A DNA stretch of 64,000 nt from Streptomyces sp. MUM 178J (lineage in GTDB: Bacteria; Actinomycetota; Actinomycetes; Streptomycetales; Streptomycetaceae), in contig NZ_JADWYQ010000020.1 in NCBI RefSeq assembly GCF_022414575.1, forward strand, positions 43,720-107,719. The letters run 5' to 3'. Both the position numbers and the translations under genes were made by a program. Under the pieces are notes generated by a model, which did no database searches, was not told the DNA's origin, and saw only the letters and a list, made by a program, of their open reading frames with translations. The number at the start of each line of letters is the position of its first letter. Position 1 is the stretch's first letter. Below are positions 40,029-48,625 of this stretch, piece after piece.

Positions 40029-40156
40029 GGCACACCCCTCCCCGAGACGGACCCGCTGCCTTTCTGCAGGTCCCACTGCTCAAACCGTAGAAGGGACCAC
40101 TGACAACGATGCTGATACAGCCCGGCCGGCGGCCGATCACCGGGCGACGCGGGGCG

Positions 40157-40222
40157 GTCCGGGCGCGTCAGGTGAGGCCGGCCGTCCGGGCGCGTCAGGT
40201 GAGGCCGGCCGTCCGGGCGCGT
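40157..40222. repeat. 27-bp tandem repeat (2.4 copies) containing a stop codon
   Basis: The unit 40157-40183 is repeated at 40184-40210 and partly at 40211-40222. It includes the TGA of the cysteine desulfurase (40195-40197), duplicated in frame at 40168-40170. Confidence 0.92.
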
Positions 40223-41358
40223 TCCACCGCCGGGCCGATGGCCTCCGCGAGGGCGTCCACATCCGCCTTGGTGGAGGTGTGGCCGAGGCTGAAGCGGAGG
40301 GTGCCGCGGGCCAGGTCAGGGTCGCTGCCGGCGGCCAGCAGCACATGGCTGGGCTGGGCGACGCCCGCCGTGCAGGCCGATCCCGTGGAGCACTGGATGC
40401 CCTGGGCGTCGAGGAGGAGCAGCAGGGAGTCGCCCTCACAGCCAGGGAACGAGAAGTGCGCGTTGGCGGGGAGCCGGTCGCCGGGATCGCCGCCGAGGAT
40501 CGCGTCCGGGACGGCGGTGCGTACGGCGTCGATCAGGGCGTCGCGCAGCGCGCCGACCTCGCGGGCGAACCGCTCGCGGCGCTCGGCGGCGAGGCGGGCG
40601 GCCACGGCGAAGGCTGCGACGGCGGGCGTGTCGAGGGTTCCGGAGCGGACATGGCGCTCCTGGCCGCCGCCGTGCAGGACGGGGACGGGGCTGTGTTCGC
40701 GGCCGAGCAGCAGCGCGCCGATGCCGTACGGGCCGCCGATCTTATGGCCGGAGACCGTCATCGCGGCGAGGCCGGAGCGCTCGAAGGAGATGTCGAGCTG
40801 GCCGACGGCCTGGACGGCGTCGGAGTGCAGCGGAATGCCGAATTCCTGTGCCACGGCGGAGAGTTCGGCGATGGGGAGGACCGTTCCGATCTCGTTGTTC
40901 GCCCACATGACGGTGGCGAGCGCGACATCGTCGGGGTTGCGCTCGACGGCCTCCCGCAGGGCCTTTGGGTGCACCCGCCCGTATCGGTCGACCGGCAGGT
41001 ACTCGACGTTCGCGCCCTCGTGCTCGGCGAGCCAGTCGACCGCGTCGAGGACGGCGTGGTGCTCGACGGGGCTGGCCAGGACCCGCGTCCTCGCCGGGTC
41101 GGCGTCGCGCCGCGCCCAGTACAGCCCCTTGACGGCGAGATTGTCGGCCTCTGTGCCGCCGGAGGTGAAGACCACTTCACTGGGCCGCGCGCCCAGCGCT
41201 TCGGCGAGCGTCTCGCGCGCCTCCTCGACGGCGCGGCGGGCGCGGCGGCCCGCGGCGTGCAGGGCGGAGGCGTTGCCGGTGACGGCCAGCTGGGCGGTCA
41301 GCGCCTCAATGGCCTCCGGCAGCATCGGAGTGGTCGCGGCGTGGTCGAGGTAAGCCAT
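40195..41358 (-). CDS. Cysteine desulfurase (IscS/NifS-like)
   Basis: A 387-aa PLP enzyme that removes sulfur from cysteine as a persulfide. The N-terminus is [18 protein letters not shown]. The PLP Lys is K206 in [12 protein letters not shown]. The persulfide Cys is in [11 protein letters not shown], an IscS-type loop. It lies near mnmA, so the likely job is sulfur supply for tRNA thiolation and perhaps Fe-S clusters. In S. coelicolor (from memory) it lies closer to mnmA; here three extra genes intervene. Confidence 0.93.
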   Translation of the reverse strand: MAYLDHAATTPMLPEAIEALTAQLAVTGNASALHAAGRRARRAVEEARETLAEALGARPSEVVFTSGGTEADNLAVKGLYWARRDADPARTRVLASPVEHHAVLDAVDWLAEHEGANVEYLPVDRYGRVHPKALREAVERNPDDVALATVMWANNEIGTVLPIAELSAVAQEFGIPLHSDAVQAVGQLDISFERSGLAAMTVSGHKIGGPYGIGALLLGREHSPVPVLHGGGQERHVRSGTLDTPAVAAFAVAARLAAERRERFAREVGALRDALIDAVRTAVPDAILGGDPGDRLPANAHFSFPGCEGDSLLLLLDAQGIQCSTGSACTAGVAQPSHVLLAAGSDPDLARGTLRFSLGHTSTKADVDALAEAIGPAVERARTAGLT

Positions 41359-41480
41359 GGTGGCCTCGATTCTACGAGGCGGGGTGGGGGCGCGGACGCG
41401 GCGCAGGGGCGCACGGTCACCTTCGTACGCCCCTGACCACGGTCGCACCCGACCGGCGCGGCGACTGCCGGTTCGGCCCG

Positions 41481-41783
41481 TCAGCCGCCGAACGTCCAGA
41501 TCACCGTCCCGTTGACCGTGATCAGCACGGCGAGCGCCACGAGGTCGGCGATGCCCAGGGCCAGGCCGAGAAGGGCCCGCCCGCGGCGCGCGGTCCCCCG
41601 GCGGAGGGCTGTCGCGGCCAGACCGATGGCGATCGGGCCGAGCAGGATGTTCATCACGAGCAGACCGACGAGGCCGAGGACGAAGGCGGCCACGGCCATG
41701 CCGTCGGCGGCGGGCGCCGCGCTCCGGGTACGACCTCGGGTCGCCGGGTTCGCGGCGAGCTGCATGGAGATGGGCGCGGGCAT
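41481..41783 (-). CDS. DUF4190-type small membrane protein
   Basis: A 100-aa protein with two hydrophobic segments ([27 protein letters not shown], split here across a Gly/Pro turn, and [20 protein letters not shown]) separated by a basic loop, the usual DUF4190 layout. ATG 41783 follows AAGGAG, which overlaps the end of the upstream small gene. Function is unknown. Confidence 0.75.
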   Translation of the reverse strand: MPAPISMQLAANPATRGRTRSAAPAADGMAVAAFVLGLVGLLVMNILLGPIAIGLAATALRRGTARRGRALLGLALGIADLVALAVLITVNGTVIWTFGG

Positions 41784-41791
41784 GGGCGGGC

Positions 41792-41953
41792 TCAGCTCCT
41801 TCCGAGGCGGGTGGAGCGGCGCTCGCGCACCGCGAAGACGATCAGCCATACGCCGATGACGGCGGCGGCGGGGATGCTTGCTGCTGCGGGGAGCTGGACC
41901 ACGGCGCCCAGCATGATCCCCAGGAGGAGGAGCGCTGCGACGAGGGCGATCAT
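41792..41953 (-). CDS. Two-helix mini membrane protein
   Basis: A 53-aa protein, almost entirely two membrane helices ([19 protein letters not shown] and [16 protein letters not shown]), ending in a basic tail [14 protein letters not shown] 41953 has AAAGG six nt upstream; ATG 41959 and GTG 41974 are alternatives. It is cotranscribed with the DUF4190 gene and divergent from the TetR regulator, which probably represses this pair. Confidence 0.65.
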   Translation of the reverse strand: MIALVAALLLLGIMLGAVVQLPAAASIPAAAVIGVWLIVFAVRERRSTRLGRS

Positions 41954-41966
41954 CGTCATCCTTTCG

Positions 41967-42006
41967 GTGAACACTTGTGAGTACGACTGTTCACTGACTT
42001 GTCAGT
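41967..42006. promoter_or_regulatory. Palindromic operators between TetR gene and its divergent target
   Basis: ACTGACTTGTCAGT (41993-42006) is a perfect 6+2+6 dyad. Just upstream GTGAACA (41967-41973) and TGTTCAC (41988-41994) form a wider perfect inverted repeat. Both sit in the 95-bp divergent gap. They are good candidates for the TetR-family operator. Confidence 0.6.
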
Positions 42007-42048
42007 CTACTCTTCCCGTATCCCGCGAACGGTTGTTTACTGAATGTC

Positions 42049-42666
42049 ATGAGTCACACCCTCGGCATCCGTCAGGCCCAGAAGCAGAAGACCCGTCAGG
42101 CCCTCATGGACGCAGCGCTCCGGCTCCTCGAGGACCAGAGCCTGAGCAGCCTCGGACTGCGCGAGGTGACACGTGCCGCCGGTGTCGCGCCGACCGCGTT
42201 CTACCGGCACTTCCGGGACACGGCGGATCTCGGGGTCGCGCTGGTCGAGGAGACGCTCGGCAGCCTGCACGCCACGATCGGCGAGGCGCTCGGGGACTCC
42301 CGCGACGAGCGGCGGATCGACCGTACGGTGGCGCTCATCGCGGCCCTCGTACGCGACTCCCCCGCGCACGTCCGCTTCGTCGCGCGCGAGCGGCACGGAG
42401 GCGTGCAGCCGGTGCGGGAGGCGATAGGGGCGCAACTGCGGCTGTTCGCCGCGGAGGTGGCGGCGGCGTTCGCACGGGAGCCGGAGTCGGCGGGGTGGAA
42501 AGAGAACGATCTGCTGATGCTGGCCGGCGTCTACGTCGACCACATGGTGATGACGGCGAGCGCCCTGCTGGAGGCGGGCCCGGAGGAGGCGGAGCGGATC
42601 GGCTCACTGGCGCGGCGGCAGCTGAGGCTGGTGAGCCTGGGCAGAAAGCACTGGCTGGACGGCTGA
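42049..42666 (+). CDS. TetR family repressor, FabR-like
   Basis: A 205-aa repressor. The N-terminal HTH is QKTRQALMDAALRLL, with LREVTRAAGVAPTAFYRHFRD as its recognition region. Motif and spacing closely resemble E. coli FabR, the regulator of unsaturated fatty acid synthesis, including the C-terminal LRLVSLGRKHWL. ATG 42049 lacks a Shine-Dalgarno and may be leaderless. Divergent target genes are two small membrane proteins, so a membrane-lipid cue is plausible but unproven. Confidence 0.88.
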   Translation: MSHTLGIRQAQKQKTRQALMDAALRLLEDQSLSSLGLREVTRAAGVAPTAFYRHFRDTADLGVALVEETLGSLHATIGEALGDSRDERRIDRTVALIAALVRDSPAHVRFVARERHGGVQPVREAIGAQLRLFAAEVAAAFAREPESAGWKENDLLMLAGVYVDHMVMTASALLEAGPEEAERIGSLARRQLRLVSLGRKHWLDG

Positions 42667-42699
42667 GGCCGATCGTTCGCAGCACATCCGCAGCACAGA

Positions 42700-42733
42700 G
42701 GAGGGGGCCGTCCCGGCAGGGACGGCCCCCTCC
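42700..42733. terminator. Bidirectional hairpin terminator (TetR / thioesterase)
   Basis: A perfect 15-bp stem (42700-42714 with 42719-42733, loop GGCA) between converging stop codons. Confidence 0.85.
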
Positions 42734-42745
42734 CCCGCTGTCAGG

Positions 42746-43585
42746 TCAGCCGCGCGGGGCCATGGCGAGCTGGCGCGACTGGGCGACCAGGCGGTCCGCC
42801 GAGTCCCATACGTCCGCGTCCTCCTCCAGGAAGCCGCCCGCGAGATTGCGGGTCGTGATCGAGACCCGGAGCGGCCCGGGCGCCGGGCGGCAGCGGATGT
42901 GCGCGGTGAGCTCCACGGTGGGCGTCCAGCCCTCCAGACCGAGCTCGAAGGCGGTCGGCGGCAGCGCGTCCACTGCGAGCAGAAGCGAGAGCGGGTCCGG
43001 GTCCCGGCCGTCGGCGAGCCCGAACCAGGCCCGCATCTCCCCCTTGCCGGACGGCGCGCCCAGCGCCCAGCCGAGGGTGGCCGGATCGAGCTTGATGTCC
43101 AGCCGGTCGGTGATCGCCGAGCTGCCGGGGATCGGCGCGGGTCCGTCGGACGGCCCGAAGCAGTGCTCGCGGGGCGGGATCGCCGGCGGCTTCGCGGAGG
43201 TGCGGACGTCGTCGGGAAGCCGGTCGAGATCGCCGTACGTCGCCAGCACGCGGATGCGCTCGACCTCGCCGCCGTCCTCGTCCCGCTGGAACAGCGACGC
43301 CTGGCCGGTGGACATCGTCCGCCCGGAGCGCACGGTCTGCGTCCGGATCACCGCCGGGCCGGGCTGGGAGGCCGTGAGGTAGTGCGCGGAGACGGCGAGC
43401 GGGTCGGGGTGCGGCAGCGCCTCGCCCAGCGCGCGGCCGAGCAGCGCCAGCAGATAGCCGCCGTTGACGGCGCGGATGATGGTCCAGCCTGCGGAGAGTT
43501 CGGCGTCGTACACGCCCGGTTCGCGGAGGGCGACAGCCGTGTCGCGATCGAACTCGCTGTCCCCGATGGTTACTCCCTCTGCCAT
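42746..43585 (-). CDS. Acyl-CoA thioesterase family protein (double hotdog)
   Basis: A 279-aa protein of the TesB-like thioesterase superfamily, two hotdog folds. The first has GWTIIRAVNGGYLLALLGRA and VSAHYLTASQPGPA. The second has DALPPTAFELGLEGWTPTVE, LTAHIRCRPAPG and the end DRLVAQSRQLAM. It would hydrolyse acyl-CoA; the substrate is unknown. It lies 88 bp downstream of the TRIC-channel gene on the same strand, separated from it by a repetitive segment. Confidence 0.85.
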   Translation of the reverse strand: MAEGVTIGDSEFDRDTAVALREPGVYDAELSAGWTIIRAVNGGYLLALLGRALGEALPHPDPLAVSAHYLTASQPGPAVIRTQTVRSGRTMSTGQASLFQRDEDGGEVERIRVLATYGDLDRLPDDVRTSAKPPAIPPREHCFGPSDGPAPIPGSSAITDRLDIKLDPATLGWALGAPSGKGEMRAWFGLADGRDPDPLSLLLAVDALPPTAFELGLEGWTPTVELTAHIRCRPAPGPLRVSITTRNLAGGFLEEDADVWDSADRLVAQSRQLAMAPRG

Positions 43586-43628
43586 GCTTGCACCGTATAA
43601 CAGGAAACTACTAAGCGGTAGCTTTTCT

Positions 43629-43664
43629 CTTCTCCCGCTTCTCCCGCTTCTCCCGCTTCTCCTT
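43629..43664. repeat. 9-bp tandem repeat in a cryptic C-terminal extension
   Basis: About four 9-nt units (CTTCTCCCG and variants). On the minus strand they read, in frame with the TRIC-channel gene but beyond its TAG, as Lys-Arg-Glu repeats ending at a TAG at 43611-43613. Confidence 0.8.
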
Positions 43665-43673
43665 CCGCTGCTT

Positions 43674-44333
43674 CTATTCTTCCTCCGCCGTCTCCGATCT
43701 GCGGTTCCAGGCCCGTGGGGCGCGCAGGTGGTAGCGGATCGCCAGCAGGCGTACGCCGAAGGCTGTTGCGGCGGCCAGCATGCTGGTCGCCGTGTTCAGG
43801 GCGTCGAGGCGGATGGCGAGCGCGACGATCGTCGCGCCGACGATCGCCGGGACCGCGTAGAGGTCGCGGTCCCAGCGCAGCAGTGAGGGGATCTCGTTGG
43901 CGAGGACGTCCCGGATGACTCCGCCGCCGACCGCGGTGGCGAGTCCGAGGGTGGCGGACGAGGTCAGGCCGAGGCCGTACTCGTACGCCTTGGTGGTGCC
44001 GGTGACGCAGAACAGCCCCAGCCCCGCCGCGTCAAAGACATAGACGCCGCGCTGGATGCGCTCGACCTGGGGGTGGAGGAAGAAGACCAGCACCGTGGCC
44101 ACCAGCGGGGTCAGAAAGTACCCGAGGTCCGTGAAGGCGGCGGGCGGAACGGCGCCGATGATCAGATCCCGGAAGATTCCGCCGCCCAGGGCCGTGGCCT
44201 CGGCGAGGACCGCGATGCCGAACACGTCGAAGTTCTTGCGGACGGCCAGGAGGGCGCCGGAGATGGCGAAGACGAAGATTCCGGCGAGTTCGAGGGCGCG
44301 GAGGGTGGAGGGCGTGAACAGGTCGGGGAGCAC
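43674..44333 (-). CDS. TRIC-type cation channel family protein (UPF0126/YadS)
   Basis: A 219-aa integral membrane protein with seven helices in two repeats. Each repeat bears the signature Gly-rich kink (EATALGGGIFRDLI and ATAVGGGVIRDVLANEIP). Prokaryotic TRIC channels conduct potassium as trimers. The C-terminal cytosolic tail is short and charged (WNRRSETAEEE) and stops at TAG. The following 20 sense codons continue in frame (see repeat). Confidence 0.9.
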   Translation of the reverse strand: MLPDLFTPSTLRALELAGIFVFAISGALLAVRKNFDVFGIAVLAEATALGGGIFRDLIIGAVPPAAFTDLGYFLTPLVATVLVFFLHPQVERIQRGVYVFDAAGLGLFCVTGTTKAYEYGLGLTSSATLGLATAVGGGVIRDVLANEIPSLLRWDRDLYAVPAIVGATIVALAIRLDALNTATSMLAAATAFGVRLLAIRYHLRAPRAWNRRSETAEEE

Positions 44334-44350
44334 GGGACCGTTTTACACCC

Positions 44351-44463
44351 GGGGGCTCCGCCCCCGGACCCCCGCTCCCCGAACGCCGGAGCGGCTGCGA
44401 TTCAGCCGCTCCGGTGCTCGAGGCACGGCCGAAGGCCGTACGGGGTCCGGGGGCGGAGTTCCC
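44351..44463. repeat. Large compound inverted repeat / terminator
   Basis: Outer arms 44351-44372 and 44442-44463 match at 20 of 22 positions (GGGGGCTCCGCCCCCGGACC type). Inside is a perfect 12-bp hairpin (44386-44397 with 44403-44414) and a 6-bp hairpin (44425-44430 with 44434-44439). It lies after the peptide transporter operon and before the TRIC gene, so it can terminate the operon. Confidence 0.75.
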
Positions 44464-44464
44464 G

Positions 44465-44492
44465 CTACGACTCGTCGCCTACGACTCGTCGC
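44465..44492. repeat. 14-bp tandem duplication at the dppF-like stop codon
   Basis: CTACGACTCGTCGC occurs at 44465-44478 and 44479-44492. The TAG stop of the ATPase gene (44479-44481) starts the second copy. The unit is not a multiple of three, so only one stop is in frame. Confidence 0.9.
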
Positions 44493-45495
44493 CGCGCTGG
44501 ACCGTGCCGTCCTCGATCTCCTTCGCGAAGTGGCAGGCCACCTTGTGGCCGTCCCCCAGGTCCGTGAGCCCGGGACGCTCCGTGGCGCATTTGCCGGGCT
44601 GGGCCCAGGGGCAGCGGGTGTGGAAGCGGCAGCCCGCCGGAGGGTCGGCCGGGGAGGGGAGGTCGCCGCGGAGCAGGATGCGCTCGCGACGGTCCTCGAT
44701 GTCCGGGTCCGGGACGGGGACCGCGGACATCAGGGCCTTGGTGTACGGGTGCCGGGGGGAGGCGTACAGGGCGTCGCTGGGCGCCTCCTCGACCAGCGAG
44801 CCCAGGTACATCACGCCGATCACGTCGGAGATATGGCGGACCACCGCGAGGTCGTGGGCGATGACCAGGTACGTCAGACCGAGCTGTTCCTGGAGCTCCT
44901 CCAGGAGGTTGATCACCTGCGCCTGGATCGAGACGTCGAGCGCCGAGACCGGCTCGTCGCAGATGATGACGTCCGGCTCCAGCACCAGCGCGCGGGCGAT
45001 GCCGATGCGCTGGCGCTGACCGCCGGAGAACTCGTGCGGATAGCGGGACAGGGCGTTGGCGGGGAGGCCGACGCGGGTGAGGATCGCCTTGATCTTCTCC
45101 CGGCGCTCCTCCTGGTTGGCGCCGATGCCGTGCGCCGCCATGCCCTCGGACAGGATCGACTCGATGTTCTGCCGCGGGTTGAGGCTGCCCAGCGGGTCCT
45201 GGAAGACCATCTGGAGGCGGCGGCGGAACCTCCGCATCTCCTCCTCGGGCAGCTTCGCGAGGTCCGTGCCGTCGAAGACGACCTCGCCGTCGGTGATGTC
45301 CACCAGCCGCAGCACGGCCCGGCCCAGCGTCGTCTTGCCGCAGCCCGACTCGCCGACCAGTCCGTATGTCTGGCCGGCCGAGACGCTCAGCGAGATGCCG
45401 TCGACCGCGTAGACATGGCCCACCGTGCGGTCGAAGAGCACGCCCTTCTTGACGGGGAAGTGGACCTTCACATCGTCCAGTTCGAGCAGGCTCAT
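44479..45495 (-). CDS. Peptide ABC transporter ATPase, DppF/OppF type
   Basis: A 338-aa cytosolic ATPase of a peptide importer. Walker A is [15 protein letters not shown]-loop LQMVFQDPLGSLNP, signature EFSGGQRQRIGIARAL, Walker B DVIICDEPVSALD and switch His VIAHDLAVV. The C-terminal oligopeptide-transporter region has Cys-rich PPAGCRFHTRCPWAQ, which can bind an Fe-S cluster in relatives. ATG 45495 overlaps the DppD-like stop by 4 nt. Last gene of the operon. Confidence 0.95.
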   Translation of the reverse strand: MSLLELDDVKVHFPVKKGVLFDRTVGHVYAVDGISLSVSAGQTYGLVGESGCGKTTLGRAVLRLVDITDGEVVFDGTDLAKLPEEEMRRFRRRLQMVFQDPLGSLNPRQNIESILSEGMAAHGIGANQEERREKIKAILTRVGLPANALSRYPHEFSGGQRQRIGIARALVLEPDVIICDEPVSALDVSIQAQVINLLEELQEQLGLTYLVIAHDLAVVRHISDVIGVMYLGSLVEEAPSDALYASPRHPYTKALMSAVPVPDPDIEDRRERILLRGDLPSPADPPAGCRFHTRCPWAQPGKCATERPGLTDLGDGHKVACHFAKEIEDGTVQRGDES

Positions 45496-46559
45496 GCCGG
45501 GACCTCCTTCTCCGCGTCCTCCGCGCCGTCCGAGTCCTCGGCGCCGTCCGAGTCCTCGGCGCCGTCCGAGTCCTCGGCGCTGTTCTGCGGCAGGACCGGG
45601 TTCACGCAGCGCACCAGGTGCCCCTCGGTCCGCGGCGCGGTCAGTTCGGGGGTGCCGGTCAGGCACCCCATCGTGTAGTGGTCGCAGCGGGGCGCGAACG
45701 CGCAGCCGTCCGCCCAGGCGATCTTGTCGTTGATCGATCCGCGGATCGGGCTGAGGGGCTCCCCGCGCGGGGCGTCCAGCCGCGGGATCGAGCCCAGCAG
45801 ACCGTGTGCGTACGGATGCGTGGGGTGGGCGAACAGTTCACGCCGGTCCGCGGACTCCACCGCCCGGCCCGCGTAGAGCACGTTCACCTGGTCGCACAGT
45901 CCGGCGACGACCCCCAGATCATGGGTGATCATCAGCAGGGCGGTGCCCTCCTCGTCCACCAGCTCCTTGAGGAGTTCCAGAATCTGGGCCTGGATGGTCA
46001 CGTCGAGGGCTGTGGTCGGCTCGTCGGCGATCAGCAGCCGGGGGGCGCAGGCGACGGCCATGGCGATCAGCGCGCGCTGGCGCATGCCGCCGGAGAGCTG
46101 ATGCGGATACTCCTTGAGCCGCCGCGTGGGGTCGGGGATGCCCACCCGGTCGAGCAGATGGGCGGCCTCCTTGCGGGCGGCCTCACCCTTCATGCCGCGG
46201 TGGCGCTGCAGGATCTCGGTGACCTGGACGCCGATGGGGACGACCGGGTTCAGCGAGGACAGCGGATCCTGGAAGATCATCGCGAGCTGGCTGCCGCGCA
46301 TGTCCCGGATGCGCTTCGGGCTCAGGGCGAGCAGGTCCTCGCCCTCGAAGTCCGCGCGGCCGCCGATGGCGACTCCCTTGCTCGGGAGCAGGCCCATCAG
46401 CGCCAGGGACGTCACGGACTTGCCGCAGCCCGACTCGCCGACCAGTCCCACGACCTGGCCCTGGTCGACGGTGAAGGAGACCCCGTCGACGGCGGTCGAG
46501 GGCGTGCGGCCACGTCCGCCGAAAGTGACGGTCAGTTCGTCAACGGTAAGCAGTGGCAT
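45492..46559 (-). CDS. Peptide ABC transporter ATPase, DppD/OppD type
   Basis: A 355-aa ATPase pairing with the DppF-like subunit. Walker A is [14 protein letters not shown], signature [15 protein letters not shown], Walker [14 protein letters not shown] and switch His MITHDLGVV. Cys-containing [14 protein letters not shown] follows. The C-terminal tail is acidic with three identical 6-residue units (GAEDSD) encoded by an 18-bp repeat, absent from usual family members. Confidence 0.95.
   Translation of the reverse strand: MPLLTVDELTVTFGGRGRTPSTAVDGVSFTVDQGQVVGLVGESGCGKSVTSLALMGLLPSKGVAIGGRADFEGEDLLALSPKRIRDMRGSQLAMIFQDPLSSLNPVVPIGVQVTEILQRHRGMKGEAARKEAAHLLDRVGIPDPTRRLKEYPHQLSGGMRQRALIAMAVACAPRLLIADEPTTALDVTIQAQILELLKELVDEEGTALLMITHDLGVVAGLCDQVNVLYAGRAVESADRRELFAHPTHPYAHGLLGSIPRLDAPRGEPLSPIRGSINDKIAWADGCAFAPRCDHYTMGCLTGTPELTAPRTEGHLVRCVNPVLPQNSAEDSDGAEDSDGAEDSDGAEDAEKEVPA
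45523..45576. repeat. 18-bp tandem repeat (3 copies) in the DppD-like C-terminus
   Basis: GCGCCGTCCGAGTCCTCG is repeated exactly three times (45523, 45541, 45559), encoding Gly-Ala-Glu-Asp-Ser-Asp units eight codons before the stop. Confidence 0.95.
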
Positions 46560-46565
46560 GGGTTC

Positions 46566-47519
46566 TCAGCCTCGCAGCTTCGGGTCGAGGGCTTCTCGCA
46601 TGGCCTCGCCGAGCAGGGTGAAGCCGAGGGCCGTGATGATGATCCCGACGGCCGGGTACACGGCCATCATCGGCGCGTTGTCGAAGAACCGCTGCGCCTG
46701 GGAGAGCATGACGCCCCACTCCGGGACGGCCGGGTCGGGGTTGCCGAGACCCAGATAGGACAGGGCCGCGGCCTCGATGATCGCCGTGGCGAGGCTGAGG
46801 GTCGCCTGGACGATGACCGGGCTGAGCGAGTTCGGCAGGATCTGAGTGAGGACGATCCGCTTCTTCCGCACACCCAGCGCCTTGGCCGCCAGCACATAGT
46901 CGGAGCCGCCCTGCGCAAGCATCGAACCGCGCAGCAGGCGGGCGAAGATGGGGATCTGGACGACACCGACGGCGATCATCACGGTGGTCAGCGACTGGCC
47001 CATCACGGCCGCTATCGAGACCGCGAGCAGCAGCGAAGGCAGCGACAGCATCATGTCGATGAAGCGCATGATGACGTTGTCGACGCGCTGCCCGGCCCTG
47101 CCGCCGAGCGTGGCCGACGCCCCGGAGGCCACTCCGATCAGCGCGCCGACGACCAGGCCGATGAGCATGGAGACCACGCCCACGAGCAGGGTCTGCCGGG
47201 CGCCGACGAGGAAGCGGGAGAACATGTCGCGGCCGAGGTGGTCCAGGCCGAACCAGTTCTCACCGCGGGCGCCGACGAACTCGCCCTGGTTGACGAGGAC
47301 TTCGCCGCGCCAGATCTGCGCGGAGGGCGAGTGGGGGGCGACCCAGGGCCCGACGATCGCGACCACGACGAACACTCCGATGATCGCGGCGCCGATCACG
47401 GCCATCTTGCTGGCCTTCAGTCTGCGGAACGCCTCGCGCCACAGGCTCGCGCCGACGGTCGTCTCGTGCTGCTGCATCAGGGATGCGAGGCGGTCGATCT
47501 TCTCGGTCTTGGTGCTCAC
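46566..47519 (-). CDS. Peptide ABC transporter permease, DppC type
   Basis: A 317-aa inner-membrane permease. One N-terminal helix (MAVIGAAIIGVFVVVAIVG) precedes a periplasm-side loop (HSPSAQIWRGEV, FGLDHLGRDMFSRFL). Five helices with the EAA motif EAAALSYLGLGNPDPAVPEW region follow. GTG 47519 lies one nt after the DppB-like stop, so translation is coupled. The DppC-type N-terminal domain OppC_N is present. Confidence 0.93.
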   Translation of the reverse strand: MSTKTEKIDRLASLMQQHETTVGASLWREAFRRLKASKMAVIGAAIIGVFVVVAIVGPWVAPHSPSAQIWRGEVLVNQGEFVGARGENWFGLDHLGRDMFSRFLVGARQTLLVGVVSMLIGLVVGALIGVASGASATLGGRAGQRVDNVIMRFIDMMLSLPSLLLAVSIAAVMGQSLTTVMIAVGVVQIPIFARLLRGSMLAQGGSDYVLAAKALGVRKKRIVLTQILPNSLSPVIVQATLSLATAIIEAAALSYLGLGNPDPAVPEWGVMLSQAQRFFDNAPMMAVYPAVGIIITALGFTLLGEAMREALDPKLRG

Positions 47520-47520
47520 G

Positions 47521-48525
47521 TCAGTGCACCCGCACTCTCGGGTCAATGAGGCTGTACGCCAGGTCGACCAGCAGGTTGATGAGGACGTACACCATCGCGA
47601 TGAACATGATGAAGCCGACGAGCACCGGGTAGTCGCGGGCGTCGATGGCGGTGCGGATGAAGTTTCCGATGCCGTTGAAGGAGAAGACCGACTCGGTGAG
47701 GACGGCGCCGGACAGCAGGCTGCCGGTGAGCAGACCGACGGCGGTGATCACCGGCAGCATGGCGTTGCGCAGCACATGGCGGGCGCGGACGACGCGCTTC
47801 TGAAGGCCCTTGGACTCGGCGGTGCGGACATAGTCCTCGCCGAGCACCTCCAGCACGCTGGCGCGGGTCATCCGGACGATCACGGCCAGCGGGATGGAGG
47901 CGAGGGTGACGGCGGGCAGCACCAGGTGCATGATCGCGTCCCAGGAGGCGTCGAACTCGCCCGTGAGAATGCCGTCGAGGACGGCGAATCCGGTGACGCT
48001 GGTGGCGTCGATTCCGGTGGTGAAACGCCCGTAGGAGGGGAAGATGCCGAGGTTGACGGCGAAGATGCCCTTGAGGATCAGGGCGAGGAAGAACACCGGG
48101 ATGCATATGCCGACCAGTGAGCCGGACACCGCGGCCACATCGAGCCAGCCGCCGCGGCGCTTGGCGGCGAGGTAGCCGAGCGGGATGCCGACGGCGATGG
48201 CGATGGCCATCGCCATGAGGCTCAGTTCCACCGTGGCCGGAAAGCGCACGGCGAACTCGTCCCACACCGGCTGACCGGTCTGCACCGACGTCCCGAGGTC
48301 CAGTTCGAAGATGCGCTTGAGGAATCTGCCGTACTGGACGTAGACGGGCTGGTCGAGTCCCAGTGCCCGGTTGATACGTGCCACTTCGGCTTCGGTCGCC
48401 CGCTCGCCCAGGATCGCTGAGGCGGGTCCGCCGGGCAGCCGGTTCAGCCAGAGGAAGAGCAGAACCGACAGGCCGAGCAGGGTGGGAATGAGCTGTAGCA
48501 GTCTTCGTACGACGAGTCGCAGCAC
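47521..48525 (-). CDS. Peptide ABC transporter permease, DppB type
   Basis: A 334-aa inner-membrane permease with six helices. It has the N-terminal LRLVVRRLLQLIPTLLGLSV, the loop LGLDQPVYVQYGRFLKRIF and the EAA-type loop VRTAESKGLQKRVVRARHVL. It is the second gene of the operon, 100 bp after the substrate-binding protein gene, with a strong hairpin in between. Confidence 0.93.
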   Translation of the reverse strand: MLRLVVRRLLQLIPTLLGLSVLLFLWLNRLPGGPASAILGERATEAEVARINRALGLDQPVYVQYGRFLKRIFELDLGTSVQTGQPVWDEFAVRFPATVELSLMAMAIAIAVGIPLGYLAAKRRGGWLDVAAVSGSLVGICIPVFFLALILKGIFAVNLGIFPSYGRFTTGIDATSVTGFAVLDGILTGEFDASWDAIMHLVLPAVTLASIPLAVIVRMTRASVLEVLGEDYVRTAESKGLQKRVVRARHVLRNAMLPVITAVGLLTGSLLSGAVLTESVFSFNGIGNFIRTAIDARDYPVLVGFIMFIAMVYVLINLLVDLAYSLIDPRVRVH

Positions 48526-48570
48526 CCCGCATGCCCCTTTCTTACGTGCGTGACTACGTGCGTGAGATGC

Positions 48571-48610
48571 GGGTCCGCCCGGCCACGACGTGCTGTGGCC
48601 GGGCGGACCC
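48571..48610 (-). terminator. Perfect hairpin between binding-protein and permease genes
   Basis: A 16-bp perfect stem (48571-48586 with 48595-48610, 8-nt loop) directly follows the binding-protein stop codon. It probably acts as a partial terminator or 3' stabiliser that raises binding protein over permease levels. A direct repeat CTACGTGCGTGA-like pair (48543-48565) lies next to it. Confidence 0.75.
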
Positions 48611-48625
48611 CGCGTGCGGATGTGC

